DNA from: Neisseria yangbaofengii
GTDB taxonomy: Bacteria; Pseudomonadota; Gammaproteobacteria; Burkholderiales; Neisseriaceae
Direction: 5' to 3'
DNA: 64,000 nucleotides
Assembly: GCF_014898075.1 (NCBI RefSeq)
Contig: NZ_CP062976.1
Span: 2,108,001 to 2,172,000 of the forward strand
Positions 33,874 to 43,607 of this stretch are shown one piece after another (position 1 is the stretch's first letter; each line of letters begins with the position of its first letter). A program made the position numbers and the translations under genes. Under the pieces are notes generated by a model. It saw only the letters and a list, made by a program, of their open reading frames with translations, ran no database searches and had not been told where the DNA came from.

Positions 33874-34093
33874 TTGGAAAAAGGAAACGAACGAAAACAC
33901 CAACGGACTGATGCGCCAATACTTCCCGAAACAAACGGATTTCAGGAAAATCAGCAGGAAGGAAATCCGGCAGGTTCAAGATGAACTGAACCACCGCCCA
34001 AGAAAAACACTTGGCTATGAAACGCCAAGTGTTTTATTCTTGAATATCTTCCAACCTATGTTAACAGATGTTGCTCTTGAAAATCGAAAGTAA
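33870..34093 (+). pseudogene. IS30-family transposase 3' remnant
   Basis: The frame reads TSWKKETNENTNGLMRQYFP ... DELNHRPRKTLGYETPSVLFL, the C-terminal end of IS30-family transposases (the NENTNGLLRQYFPK and RPRKTLGY motifs), then stops at 34093. The catalytic N-terminal part is absent and the frame is joined directly to the truncated murG. Confidence 0.85.
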
Positions 34094-34176
34094 GGGCCTC
34101 TGTTATGCTTTTCCGCTATACGGATATGCGGCTATCAGTTACAATATCTATTTACAGACAAACGATTTAGCTGCAT

Positions 34177-34641
34177 ATGAAATGTCCGTTTTGCCAACAC
34201 GCCAACACACAGGTTACCGACTCGCGCCTGCTGGAAGAAACCAACAGCATCCGCCGACGCCGACGCTGCGTGTCTTGCGGACAACGATTCAGCACCTTTG
34301 AAACAGTTGAAATGCGTATGCCGCAAGTGTTGAAAACCAATGGCAGCCGCGTCAACTTCAACCCGCACAAACTCCACACCAGCCTTTCACGTGCCCTGCA
34401 CAAACGCCCTGTTTCTCCGGAAAAAATCGACGAAACCGTTGCCCTGATTGAGCAACGCCTGTATCAGCTGGGTAAAAAAGAAGTGCCGTCGCAACTGGTC
34501 GGCGAAATGGCGATGGAAGAATTGGCCAAAATCGACCAAGTGGCTTATGTGCGCTTCGCTTCGGTTTATAAAAGTTTTAACGATGTTTCGGAATTCACCC
34601 AAGCGATTGCCACGTTGCCGCAATCCCATCAAACTGAATAA
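34177..34641 (+). CDS. nrdR: Transcriptional repressor NrdR
   Basis: A 154-residue repressor of ribonucleotide reductase genes. The N-terminal zinc ribbon has CPFC at 3-6 and CVSCGQRFSTFE at about 31-42, and the ATP-cone domain starts with VLKTNGSRVNFN near 50. The length is normal for the family. The leader is short and has no clear ribosome site. It is the first of three plus-strand genes (lipoprotein, ribD); in many bacteria nrdR lies beside riboflavin genes, as here. Confidence 0.96.
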   Translation: MKCPFCQHANTQVTDSRLLEETNSIRRRRRCVSCGQRFSTFETVEMRMPQVLKTNGSRVNFNPHKLHTSLSRALHKRPVSPEKIDETVALIEQRLYQLGKKEVPSQLVGEMAMEELAKIDQVAYVRFASVYKSFNDVSEFTQAIATLPQSHQTE

Positions 34642-34698
34642 AGGGTGTAGGAAATCGTCGGGTTGTTTATACTTTTTATGCAAAACAGCTTTTGTTTT

Positions 34699-34732
34699 TT
34701 GCCCGAATGATTGTTTCAGGATTTTCGGGCAT
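34699..34732. terminator. Possible hairpin after nrdR
   Basis: GCCCGAA and TTCGGGC are inverted with a 16-base loop. The rest of the 260-base gap to the lipoprotein gene has only a DUS near 34853 and no gene. Confidence 0.35.
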
Positions 34733-34900
34733 TATCAATAACCATTCGGCTTTGCCGTGCCTTTCGGCATTCTTGGCAACACTCGAAAATCCCCAAACGG
34801 GTCTTCAGGCAAAAAAGAAAAAGTGTAAACAACGCTGGGATTTTCTACAAATAAGGCCGTCTGAAACCATTTAGCCGTGTTTAGACAATGAGCAATCAAC

Positions 34901-35500
34901 ATGAACATAAAATTTTTACTGTCTGTTCCCGTATTATTATTGCTGAGTGCGTGCAATAAAGTCAGCGAAACATCTACCCCGGCAGCTGCTTCTGAACCAA
35001 TCGCTTTGGCGGCTTCAGCAGCTTCCGGCGCATCTGCACCGATGGCAGAAGAAAACACCGTGCAAGAACTGAACAGTAAAGACGGCAAAATCCGAATCAT
35101 GATTGAAAATGCTCAATTTACTGATGTGATTGAAGATCAGAATTTACGCCCCCAAGGCATTTCGGCTGACGAACTAACCTTGCTGCAACGTGACGACACA
35201 TCCGATATCACGCTCTATACCGCCAATTTGGGCAAAGCCAAAACCGATCCCAAAGCCTATTTCACCCATTTAAAAGAGACCCTTCAATCCGCAAAAGGCA
35301 TGGATAATATGCGTGTGGGCATTGCCACAGACAACCGCATGAATTACCGCTTCAGCCAAACCACTGAAGACGGCGGCACGCTCTCTGAAAACTGCATTGC
35401 CATTCACGAAACCAATATTTATACCGTATGCGCCAGTTCGACTGCGGCTTCTACCGAACAACTGGCAGCTGTTTTAAAAGATGTCAATTTAATCAAATAA
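34901..35500 (+). CDS. Predicted lipoprotein of unknown function
   Basis: A 199-residue lipoprotein. The signal peptide MNIKFLLSVPVLLLLSAC has the lipobox LSAC (Cys18), followed by an Ala/Ser-rich linker (about 25-50) and a folded domain of about 145 residues (KDGKIRIMIENAQFTDV... ENCIAIHETNIYTVCASS) with two cysteines that could pair. I do not recognise the family. It lies between nrdR and ribD and is followed by a DUS that overlaps its end and the ribD ribosome site. It probably sits in the periplasmic leaflet or outer membrane. Confidence 0.82.
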   Translation: MNIKFLLSVPVLLLLSACNKVSETSTPAAASEPIALAASAASGASAPMAEENTVQELNSKDGKIRIMIENAQFTDVIEDQNLRPQGISADELTLLQRDDTSDITLYTANLGKAKTDPKAYFTHLKETLQSAKGMDNMRVGIATDNRMNYRFSQTTEDGGTLSENCIAIHETNIYTVCASSTAASTEQLAAVLKDVNLIK

Positions 35501-35512
35501 AGGCCGTCTGAA
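35499..35512 (+). promoter_or_regulatory. DUS that doubles as ribD ribosome-binding site
   Basis: The AAAGG at 35499-35503, the 5' part of AAAGGCCGTCTGAA, is the only purine-rich site before the ribD ATG at 35513 (spacing 9). The TAA of the lipoprotein gene overlaps its first bases. Confidence 0.55.
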
Positions 35513-36628
35513 ATGTTTAGCGACACCGATATCCAGATGATGCAAAACGCCCTTGCCCTTGCCCGGCTGGGGCGTTTTTCCACTTCCCCCAATCCCCGCG
35601 TCGGCTGCGTCATTGCACACGGTAGGCAAATTGTCGGTCAAGGCTACCACGTCAAAGCGGGCGAACCGCATGCCGAAGTACATGCATTACGTCAGGCCGG
35701 GGCAATGGCACGCGGAGCAACCGCCTATGTCACGCTCGAACCCTGCAGCCACTACGGCCGCACGCCCCCTTGCGCCAAAGCCTTGATTGAAAGCGGTGTG
35801 ACACGCGTGGTCGCCGCAATAACCGACCCGAATCCCTTGGTGGCCGGAAAAGGTTTGGCCATGTTGGCCGAGGCTGGCATTCAAACCGAGAGCGGTTTAC
35901 TGGAACACGAAGCGCGTGAATTAAACCGCGGCTTTTTATCCCGAATAGAACGCAACCGCCCTTATGTACGGCTCAAATGTGCCGCCAGCCTTGACGGCAA
36001 AACCGCGCTTTCAGACGGCCAAAGCCAATGGATTACCGGCGAAGCAGCGAGAAACGACGTGCAGCAAATGCGTGCCGAAAGCTGCGCCATACTCACCGGA
36101 ATCGGCACGGTGCTGACAGACAATCCGCGCTTGAATGTGCGTGCTTTCCCTACTCTGCGCCAGCCCGTCCGCGTGGTATTAGACAGCCAATTACGTACGC
36201 CTTTGGACAGCCATGTGGTTTCAGACAGCCGAAGCCCTACTCTGATTGTCACTCTGGTTAATGACGAAACGCGTTGGCAGCCTTATTTAGCTCGTCCGCA
36301 TATCAATATTATCGGGCCGTCTGAAAGCATTGGCCAACGCATCGATTTGAACCGGCTTTTGACAATCCTGGCAGAAAAAGGCATTGGCGAATTGATGATT
36401 GAAGCAGGTACCACACTCAATACCGCTTTTTTACAGGCAGATTTGGTAGATGAAATGGTGTTGTACCAATCCCCTAAAATCTTAGGCAACCCGAGCAAAA
36501 TGCTGTTTGATTTTAGTGAGCGACCTGATATTTTGCAGCAAGAGCCGCAATGGCAAAGCCAAGCGGTTGAAATATTGGATGCTGATATTAAGTGGACATT
36601 AACCCGTCCGATAATGATTCTAAGCTGA
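35513..36628 (+). CDS. ribD: Riboflavin biosynthesis deaminase/reductase
   Basis: A 371-residue bifunctional enzyme. The N-terminal cytidine-deaminase-like domain has the zinc site HAEVHAL and EPCSHYGRTPPCAKALIE (about 52-90). The C-terminal reductase domain has NRPYVRLKCAASLDGK (near 146) and the LMIEAGTTLN phrase near 300. It performs the second and third steps of riboflavin synthesis after GTP cyclohydrolase II. The length is normal. It is followed by a strong non-DUS terminator. Confidence 0.96.
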   Translation: MFSDTDIQMMQNALALARLGRFSTSPNPRVGCVIAHGRQIVGQGYHVKAGEPHAEVHALRQAGAMARGATAYVTLEPCSHYGRTPPCAKALIESGVTRVVAAITDPNPLVAGKGLAMLAEAGIQTESGLLEHEARELNRGFLSRIERNRPYVRLKCAASLDGKTALSDGQSQWITGEAARNDVQQMRAESCAILTGIGTVLTDNPRLNVRAFPTLRQPVRVVLDSQLRTPLDSHVVSDSRSPTLIVTLVNDETRWQPYLARPHINIIGPSESIGQRIDLNRLLTILAEKGIGELMIEAGTTLNTAFLQADLVDEMVLYQSPKILGNPSKMLFDFSERPDILQQEPQWQSQAVEILDADIKWTLTRPIMILS

Positions 36629-36640
36629 GCACCGATGGTA

Positions 36641-36670
36641 AGAAGCACATCTCAACCAGATGTGCCTTCT
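36641..36670 (+). terminator. Rho-independent terminator after ribD
   Basis: AGAAGCACATCT-CAACC-AGATGTGCCTTCT, a 12-bp stem with one bulge, followed by TATTTGATTTTATTT. Not DUS-based. Confidence 0.85.
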
Positions 36671-36720
36671 TATTTGATTTTATTTATCGTTAACCAAAAC
36701 AAAATTGTAACAATTTATAT

Positions 36721-36748
36721 TTGACACATGCCTATTAATGACTAATGA
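36721..36748 (+). promoter_or_regulatory. Candidate promoter of the glycan locus
   Basis: A perfect TTGACA (36721-36726) and TAATGA (36743-36748), spacing 16, in very AT-rich DNA. If used, the leader to 37139 is about 380 bases long. Confidence 0.4.
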
Positions 36749-37138
36749 ATGTTAAATAAAGTAAATATACTACTATTTAACCAACCTAAATATGTAATAT
36801 TCTTTTGCACCTATTCATCCATCCTATCTAAAATCTCAAATAAAATATTATTTTTCATAATCTTATAATATTTTTTAATATTTTAGCCCGCTTTGTTTTG
36901 ATTCTTTGTAATAAAACTACCGTATAACCGTATTTTCTTACGGCAAAACTTTTTTGTTTGAGACGACTCTTACAAACGTTTATGATTGTCTTCATTACTC
37001 ACCTAAAGACAAAAAAGCTGTCTTTCATCCGGCTTTACAGTCAGCCGTGATGATGCCGCAATCATACAGACATGAGATTGAACAGTCTGTTCAAATGCCA
37101 TGCAAGACGAGTTTCCTATCAATCACATAAGAAAAGTC
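36749..37138. other. Long AT-rich leader before the glycan locus
   Basis: No gene. A small hairpin, AAAGACA/TGTCTTT (37005-37025), lies in the second half. There is no JUMPstart/ops-like motif. The stretch may hold further control of capsule expression. Confidence 0.4.
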
Positions 37139-38446
37139 ATGAAAAATATTACCATTCAAAAATTTGCCGATAAAACCGCCAAAATCGGTATTGTCGGTTT
37201 GGGTTATGTTGGTCTGCCGCTGATGCTGCGTTATGTCGATATCGGTTACCAAGTATTGGGTTTCGATATTGATGAAACCAAAGTCAACAAATTGAACAAA
37301 GGCGAAAGCTACATCGAGCACATTCCTTCCGAAAAAATCGCCGCCGCCAGCCAATCTTTGTTTGAAGCGACTACTGATTTCTCACGTATTGGTGAAGTGG
37401 AAGCCGTTATCTTGTGTGTACCGACACCACTGAACAAATACCGCGAACCGGACATGAGCTACGTGATCGACACCACCAACGCGGTAAAACCTTACTTGCG
37501 CGAAGGCCAAGTGTTGTCTTTGGAATCAACCACCTACCCCGGCACCACCGAAGAAGAGCTGCTGCCACGCGTAGAAGAAGGCGGCTTGAAAGTCGGCGAA
37601 AACGTATTCTTGGTTTACTCTCCGGAACGCGAAGACCCGGGTAACCCTAACTTCGAAACCCGTACCATTCCTAAAGTCATCGGCGGCCATACCCCTGCCT
37701 GCTTGGAAGTGGGCAAAGCCCTGTACGAACCGGCTATTGATAAAGTCGTGCCGGTGAGCTCAACCAAAGCCGCCGAATTAACCAAGCTTTTAGAAAACAT
37801 CCACCGTGCCGTCAACATCGGTTTAGTAAACGAAATGAAGATTGTTGCCGATAAAATGGACATCGACATTCACGAAGTGATTGCCGCTGCGGCGACCAAA
37901 CCTTTCGGCTTCGTTGCCTACTATCCAGGCCCGGGCTTAGGTGGTCACTGCATCCCGATTGACCCGTTCTACCTGACTTGGAAAGCACGCGAATACGGTG
38001 TGAACACCCGCTTTATCGAACTGGCCGGCGAAGTCAACTCATACATGCCTGACTATGTCATCGAAAAAGTAAGCTTGGCCTTGAACGAGCACAACCGCTC
38101 AATCAAAGACAGCAAAATCCTGATTTTGGGTATTGCCTACAAGAAAAACGTGGACGACATGCGTGAAAGCCCGTCAGTAGAAGTCATGGACCGCCTGGCC
38201 AAACTGGGTGCCAACGTTGCTTACTCTGACCCACACGTACCTGAGTTCCCGCATATTCCAGGCCATCATTATTTCGACTTGAAGAGCGAACCCTTAACCC
38301 CTGAGAATATTGCTCAATTTGATTGCGTGGTTTTAACCACCGATCACGATAAATTTGATTACGCCATGATTACCGAACATGCGAAATTAATCGTGGATAC
38401 CCGCGGTAAATTCCCTGTGAATAATCCTAAAGTGATTAAAGCATAA
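37139..38446 (+). CDS. wbpA: UDP-N-acetylhexosamine 6-dehydrogenase (WbpA/WecC-like)
   Basis: A 435-residue nucleotide-sugar dehydrogenase that oxidises UDP-GlcNAc or UDP-GalNAc to the uronic acid with NAD. The Rossmann motif [13 protein letters not shown] (about 15-27), the central [21 protein letters not shown] and the catalytic cysteine in [17 protein letters not shown] (near 270) are intact. I use the ATG at 37139 (MKNITIQKF); an ATG at 37100 in frame is possible, and neither has a good ribosome site. It is the first gene of the glycan locus, so the polymer probably contains a HexNAc uronic acid. Confidence 0.9.
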   Translation: MKNITIQKFADKTAKIGIVGLGYVGLPLMLRYVDIGYQVLGFDIDETKVNKLNKGESYIEHIPSEKIAAASQSLFEATTDFSRIGEVEAVILCVPTPLNKYREPDMSYVIDTTNAVKPYLREGQVLSLESTTYPGTTEEELLPRVEEGGLKVGENVFLVYSPEREDPGNPNFETRTIPKVIGGHTPACLEVGKALYEPAIDKVVPVSSTKAAELTKLLENIHRAVNIGLVNEMKIVADKMDIDIHEVIAAAATKPFGFVAYYPGPGLGGHCIPIDPFYLTWKAREYGVNTRFIELAGEVNSYMPDYVIEKVSLALNEHNRSIKDSKILILGIAYKKNVDDMRESPSVEVMDRLAKLGANVAYSDPHVPEFPHIPGHHYFDLKSEPLTPENIAQFDCVVLTTDHDKFDYAMITEHAKLIVDTRGKFPVNNPKVIKA

Positions 38447-38617
38447 TCGTAACATTGCCGGCCGGCTACCCAAGCCAGCCGGCTTTCTTGGTGCATTGGG
38501 CCTTTAGTTAGATGCGCCAAGAAAGCCCTTCTAAAAAATATCCATACATGGTCGATTGGCCCCAACATTACCCAAACGCTCACTTATAGCCACCGTAAGG
38601 CCGTCTGAAACAAATAT

Positions 38618-40036
38618 ATGAATGCACGTAAAATTTTAGGTTATGCACTCGGCCCCATCGGCAGCGCGGCTTTTGGCCTGATTTCCCTACCGCTGATTTC
38701 TTGGTATTTTCCGGCGGAAGATATTGGCCGCATTGTGTTATTGCAAACCATTGCCGGCTTAACTGTTTTAATTTTAGGGCTCGGTTTGGATCAAGCATAT
38801 ATCCGTGAATATTACGCAGCAGAAAACAAAGCAGCATTATTCAAGTCATTCAGCCTATCTCCGCTGATATTGGTTATTGCAGCCAGTATGTTCATTGCTC
38901 TTTGGAACATAGCTTGGCCGTCTGAAATGATTTTCTCGCTCAGCGATAAAGCGTTGGGTGCCCTATTTTTATTATTTTTAACCACTACCCTGTTTACCCG
39001 CTTCCTTGCATTGATTTTACGTATGCAGGAAAAGGCACTGGCTTTTTCTTTCAGCCAATTAACCCCGAAATTTTTAATTTTAGTGCTGGTATTAAGCTAT
39101 ATTTTATTTGGCCTGCCCACTGATACAGTCAGCTTGGTTTTTGCCTATACAGCTGCCCAAGTATTGACAGTCGCCCTATTGGTGTACCAGACACGACATG
39201 AACTGTTTGCAGCGATAAAAGCCGATTGGTCGGCTGAAATGTACCACACCGGTTTGCGTTACGGCTTACCCTTGGCTTTCGGTAATCTGGCTTACTGGGG
39301 ATTTACCTCTGTTGACCGTTTCGTCTTAAAAGAAATGGCCGGCTTAGAACAACTCGGCATTTATTCGATGGCGATCAGCTTTAGCGCTGTTGCCTTAATT
39401 TTCCAAAGCATTTTCTCAACCATTTGGGCACCTTTGGTATTTAAATGGGTAAAAGAAAATACCAATCTGGATAAAATAGGCGGCATTACCCTCTCTATGA
39501 CGACGTTAATTACTGCCATTATTTGTCTAACGGGTATTTTTTCACCGGTTGTGGCTTGGTTTCTGCCCGAAAAGTATGCGCCAGTTCAATTTATTCTATT
39601 ATCGAGCATGCTTTTCCCTTTGTTTTATACACTAACCGAAGTCAGTGGAATCGGCTTAAACGTTGTTAAAAGAACCTGGCTAATCACAGCAGTTAATATT
39701 ATTGCTTTTATGATTAATTTCAGCTTGTTGTACCTTTTAATTCCAAATACAGGGGCAAAAGGCGCCGCAATGGCAAGTGCCGTTTCGTTTTGGGCCTTTT
39801 TCATTATGAAATCAGAGCTATCGTCCCGTTTATGGCAAGCCCTTCCCCGAGAAAAAATTTACACCCAAGCCACACTTTGCCTTTTGATATGCCTGATTTA
39901 TACCTACTTTGGCACTAAGCAAAATTATTCGGTTTTTGCTGTTTTGTGGATGACGGGATTGCTCTTGCTAGGTTGGAAAAATAAATCACAACTGCAAAAC
40001 AGTATGCAAATCATTAAAGGCCGTCTGAAAAAATAA
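38618..40036 (+). CDS. wzx: Oligosaccharide flippase (Wzx-like)
   Basis: A 472-residue protein with about 12-14 membrane segments, polysaccharide-transporter (MATE-like) fold: LGYALGPIGSAAFGLISLPLISWYF at the start, TSVDRFVLKEMAGLEQLGIYSMA near 225-247. It would flip the undecaprenyl-linked repeat unit across the inner membrane. The ATG lies about 15 bases after a DUS (38597-38609). A second DUS codes for its last residues (KGRLKK), just before the stop. The 170-base gap upstream holds a CCGGC/GCCGG hairpin near 38459-38482. Confidence 0.88.
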   Translation: MNARKILGYALGPIGSAAFGLISLPLISWYFPAEDIGRIVLLQTIAGLTVLILGLGLDQAYIREYYAAENKAALFKSFSLSPLILVIAASMFIALWNIAWPSEMIFSLSDKALGALFLLFLTTTLFTRFLALILRMQEKALAFSFSQLTPKFLILVLVLSYILFGLPTDTVSLVFAYTAAQVLTVALLVYQTRHELFAAIKADWSAEMYHTGLRYGLPLAFGNLAYWGFTSVDRFVLKEMAGLEQLGIYSMAISFSAVALIFQSIFSTIWAPLVFKWVKENTNLDKIGGITLSMTTLITAIICLTGIFSPVVAWFLPEKYAPVQFILLSSMLFPLFYTLTEVSGIGLNVVKRTWLITAVNIIAFMINFSLLYLLIPNTGAKGAAMASAVSFWAFFIMKSELSSRLWQALPREKIYTQATLCLLICLIYTYFGTKQNYSVFAVLWMTGLLLLGWKNKSQLQNSMQIIKGRLKK

Positions 40037-40058
40037 GACGCACATTAGAAAATACAAC

Positions 40059-41234
40059 ATGCACATATTGATTATTCCTTCTTGGTATCCGGAAACACCC
40101 GATGACGTTAACGGCATCTTCTTCCGCTTACAAGCAGAAGCGCTAGCGCGCGCAGGCAACAAAGTCGGTGTCATCGCACCGATTTTCCGCTCTCTGCGGA
40201 CACAGGTTAAGAAGGCTCTGCAACCTAAAAATTATGGGATTTCAAGCTATATTGAATCAAATGTACATACCCATATTTTCAAAAGCATGTTCTTTTTTCC
40301 GCGAGTTCCTTATATTGACCGCAACAGAGAAATCAGATCGGCATTGAAACTATTTAAACGCTATGTTGCGCAAAACGGTATGCCCGATGTCATTCATGCC
40401 CACTGTATGAATTCAGGAGGCGTGATTGCTTATACCATTCATAAAATGACCGGCATTCCATATGTCATTACGGAACACAGTACAACTTATGCCAGAAAAC
40501 TCATTAGAAACTGGCAACGCCCTCTTATGCAAGCCGCTGCAGAGAATGCCGCTGCCCGATTAGCCGTAAGCCGTGATTTTGCCGAGTTATTAAAAACAGA
40601 ATACAACAGCTTAGAGTGGGAATATGTACCGAATATCTTATCTCCGCAATTTGAAGCCCCGATTGATTTAAAAAACAAACCTCAAAATCCGGACTTTACC
40701 TTTTGCTCGGTTGCCCATCTTCAGCATAAAAAAGGCTATGATATTTTATTGCCGGCATTTGCAGAGGCATTCAAAAAATATCCCCACCTCAAACTGAAAA
40801 TTGGCGGCGGCGGATATGAAGAATTCAAATTACACAAATTATCTGAAGAATTAGGTATTCAAAACAACGTAATATTTTTAGGCCGTCTGAAAAACAATGA
40901 AGTTTTAGATTTGATGTATCAAAGCAATGCTTTTGTTTTGGCCAGCCGTCATGAAACTTTCGGTGTTGTCTTCATTGAAGCACTTTCACAAGGCTTGCCT
41001 GTTATTGCAACCCGTTGTGGCGGCCCTGAATCCATCGTCAATGATTCCAATGGTTTGCTTGTCGATGTCGAAAACCGACAACAACTGACCGCGGCATTAA
41101 TTCAACTATACGAAAATCAAGCACGCTACCCTGCTGCAAAATTGCGTGAAAACTGTTTAAATGAATTTGGAGCAGAAAAAGTTGTCCGACAGCTTATGAC
41201 AACTTATCAACGGATAGTTAAACATTCGGCTTAA
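40059..41234 (+). CDS. Glycosyltransferase family 4 (1)
   Basis: A 391-residue GT-B glycosyltransferase. The N-terminal half opens with IIPSWYPETPDDVNGIFF, the donor half has CSVAHLQHKKGYDILLPAF (near 213) and the EX7E motif in SRHETFGVVFIEALSQGLPVI (near 300-320). It would transfer a sugar from a nucleotide donor onto the growing lipid-linked unit. FLGRLKNNE is encoded across an in-frame DUS (40881-40892). It is packed 22 bases after wzx and 12 before wzy. The specific linkage cannot be predicted. Confidence 0.88.
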   Translation: MHILIIPSWYPETPDDVNGIFFRLQAEALARAGNKVGVIAPIFRSLRTQVKKALQPKNYGISSYIESNVHTHIFKSMFFFPRVPYIDRNREIRSALKLFKRYVAQNGMPDVIHAHCMNSGGVIAYTIHKMTGIPYVITEHSTTYARKLIRNWQRPLMQAAAENAAARLAVSRDFAELLKTEYNSLEWEYVPNILSPQFEAPIDLKNKPQNPDFTFCSVAHLQHKKGYDILLPAFAEAFKKYPHLKLKIGGGGYEEFKLHKLSEELGIQNNVIFLGRLKNNEVLDLMYQSNAFVLASRHETFGVVFIEALSQGLPVIATRCGGPESIVNDSNGLLVDVENRQQLTAALIQLYENQARYPAAKLRENCLNEFGAEKVVRQLMTTYQRIVKHSA

Positions 41235-41246
41235 TCGGGAAAATTT

Positions 41247-42527
41247 GTGAAGATAAAACGTCTTAATATTTATAGTGTTACGCTTTATTTAATGTTGTTG
41301 GGTTATATGCTCGGCCCGACACTCTCATTTAAATTGGGAGTGGCGCGTATTGATAACCCTTTAACCATATTATTTATTGCATTCGGCTTTTTGGTTTTAT
41401 TTTTAGAAAGTAAAAAAGTCCCTCGTAGTATTTACATGATGTTGCTGTCGCTGGCTGCATTAAGCATCTGGCCCGGCATTCATTTACTGATTTCAGATCT
41501 TACGCCGACGCAATTCATGGATATTATGTTTTTCATGGTACTACCGTTTTTTTTCCATATTTTTTATCAAGTTTTAATCAGAGACGAAGAGCCATTAGGC
41601 ACAATACAAAAATTCTTAACTGTTTTTGCGCTCTATGTTGCCGCGCCACCTTTTATCGAACTGGCAACCGGTATTCAATTCGTTAGCGCCAGTGAAGAGC
41701 TGACACTTGAAGCAGGCTCTTTGAAAGGTTTGTTTTTCAATCCGAATAACCTCGCTACTTGTGCCGTATGTATGGCGCCTGCGATTTTATTCTTCTTTCA
41801 ACTAGAAGGAAAATCCGTAAAAGAACGTTTATACGGATGGATATTGTTTTTCACTCTCGGATTGGCTGTTTTTGCAAGCGTTTCTCGAACTGCCATTGGT
41901 TGTTATTTATTAATTTTATTTATTTATATTGTTTATCAAAAAAACGGATTGATTACGATCGGGATAACAGCATTGATGCTATTAACTTTATTCCTAATTC
42001 CTTCAAATGTGATTCAAGAGTTTTTATTATCATTAAACGGCAACCAGTTTTTAGAACGTTTCTCATCAAGGGTTTATTTATTCTTATACGATTTAGGTAG
42101 CGACAATTCCGTATCTTATCGACAAGAAATCTACAATTATTTTTGGCAAAACCCGCCTTTGCTGTTAACCGGGTACGGGCCTAAAAACTTTAAAGAGTAT
42201 TTCGGCGGTCATTTGAGTGACAGCTTAGGATTTGAAAATCCGCATAGCTTTATTATTGAATTGTATTTGGGTTTCGGCATCATCTCTTTATTAGGTTTTA
42301 TTGCTTATATTTTAATTTATTTAAGAAGCACGGTAACACGAAAAATTCGTTCCAAATCCAAAGTGATTGCATGGGTATGCCTTGGTATTTTCCTGCTGGC
42401 CGGATTTATTCCGTCCACCATATTGCGAATGCCGTTTATTTGGCTTCCGTGTTTTTTGATTTTTATTTATATCACTTGTCTTGCAGGCAAAATACAAAAT
42501 ACCAACTATTTATCGAGAACATCATGA
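41247..42527 (+). CDS. wzy: O-antigen polymerase/ligase (Wzy-like)
   Basis: A 426-residue protein with 10-12 membrane segments. A large periplasmic loop precedes the Wzy_C signature region (LTGYGPKNFKEYF..., then FENPHSFIIELYLGFGII, near 325-360), where ENPHS..L is typical of O-antigen polymerases and ligases. It would polymerise flipped repeat units. An O-oligosaccharyltransferase role in protein glycosylation is an alternative, since the fold is shared. It starts with GTG at 41247 behind GGGA. Its stop overlaps the next ATG (ATGA). The gene is clearly AT-rich compared with the core genes. Confidence 0.85.
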   Translation: MKIKRLNIYSVTLYLMLLGYMLGPTLSFKLGVARIDNPLTILFIAFGFLVLFLESKKVPRSIYMMLLSLAALSIWPGIHLLISDLTPTQFMDIMFFMVLPFFFHIFYQVLIRDEEPLGTIQKFLTVFALYVAAPPFIELATGIQFVSASEELTLEAGSLKGLFFNPNNLATCAVCMAPAILFFFQLEGKSVKERLYGWILFFTLGLAVFASVSRTAIGCYLLILFIYIVYQKNGLITIGITALMLLTLFLIPSNVIQEFLLSLNGNQFLERFSSRVYLFLYDLGSDNSVSYRQEIYNYFWQNPPLLLTGYGPKNFKEYFGGHLSDSLGFENPHSFIIELYLGFGIISLLGFIAYILIYLRSTVTRKIRSKSKVIAWVCLGIFLLAGFIPSTILRMPFIWLPCFLIFIYITCLAGKIQNTNYLSRTS

Positions 42528-43594
42528 AAATTATTTTGACAAGCTCTATGTCCGGCTTAGGCGGCACTGAAAATGCAACCTTCCGATTGGGCCGTTTATT
42601 AAATGCACGAGGCCATCAAGTAATTTTGGCTTCTTCGGACGGCCCTTTAATTAAAGAAGCGCAAGAATTAGGCATCAAATGGCAATCTATCGACTTCTAT
42701 CAAGGCGGTAAAAAAGGCTATATCAAAGCCATGTTTGCCTATATGAAAATGTTAAAACGAGAGCAGCCTGACGTCATTCACTGCCAAATGGCGCGCATTG
42801 TGCCTGCTTGTGCCATTGCAGCCAAAATTGCTTCTCCTAAAACCAAAGTGTTTTACCATGCCCGAGGTTTAGATCCGCAAACCTACCCTAAAATCGCCAA
42901 ACTTTTTGACAAGTTAGGCGTATACATCATCGGCAACTGTAAACACGAACAAGAAAAATTGATTCGCCACGGCTTCCCGGCCAACCGAATCACTTACACC
43001 TACAATGCTTTGCACAAAGTAGACTATGTTCCTGAAAAAACAGAAAAAGACTACATTATGTTGGGCACGCTTTCGCGCTTGGATACCGTTCGTGCCGTGC
43101 ACTTAATGTTGGACATTTTCAAAAAAATGATTGACCGGGGTTTACCTGTCCGTCTCAATGTTGCGGGTATCGGCGAAGAAATGGAAAACCTGAAAACCCA
43201 AGCCAAACGTTTGAATATCGATGATAAGGTCACTTTTCTAGGTGGGGTGCGTGATTTGACCGGCTACTTCAAAGAAGTCGATATTCTGGTCAATACGCCG
43301 CATTGCGTGGGCGACCATGGTGCAGGTGTCGGTAACAATATTTTGGAATCAGGCTTATATGATACGCCGGTTGTTACCTACGACATGGCCGGTATTTCTG
43401 AAATGGTCATCAACGGCAAAACCGGTTACTGCATTCCTTTTGGCGAGGAAGAACCGTTTATCGAAGCGGTTGCGGAGTTGGTACAAAGCCGCGAATTACG
43501 AGATGAAATGGGCAAAGCATTGCATGAACATGTTGCCCATCTGTGTTCCGATGATGAGATTTACCGCACCACCATGGCTGCGTACGACATGTAA
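42524..43594 (+). CDS. Glycosyltransferase family 4 (2)
   Basis: A 356-residue GT-B enzyme: MKIILTSSMSGLGGTENATF at the start, VFYHARGLDPQTYPKIAKLF near 107, donor domain with MLGTLSRLDTVRAVHLML (near 176) and the EX7E-like region ILESGLYDTPVVTYDMAG (near 275). The ATG at 42524 overlaps the wzy stop by four bases; the frame runs further upstream into wzy but without meaning. It is followed by a DUS that covers the ribosome site of the next gene. Confidence 0.87.
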   Translation: MKIILTSSMSGLGGTENATFRLGRLLNARGHQVILASSDGPLIKEAQELGIKWQSIDFYQGGKKGYIKAMFAYMKMLKREQPDVIHCQMARIVPACAIAAKIASPKTKVFYHARGLDPQTYPKIAKLFDKLGVYIIGNCKHEQEKLIRHGFPANRITYTYNALHKVDYVPEKTEKDYIMLGTLSRLDTVRAVHLMLDIFKKMIDRGLPVRLNVAGIGEEMENLKTQAKRLNIDDKVTFLGGVRDLTGYFKEVDILVNTPHCVGDHGAGVGNNILESGLYDTPVVTYDMAGISEMVINGKTGYCIPFGEEEPFIEAVAELVQSRELRDEMGKALHEHVAHLCSDDEIYRTTMAAYDM

Positions 43595-43607
43595 GGCCGT
43601 CTGAACC

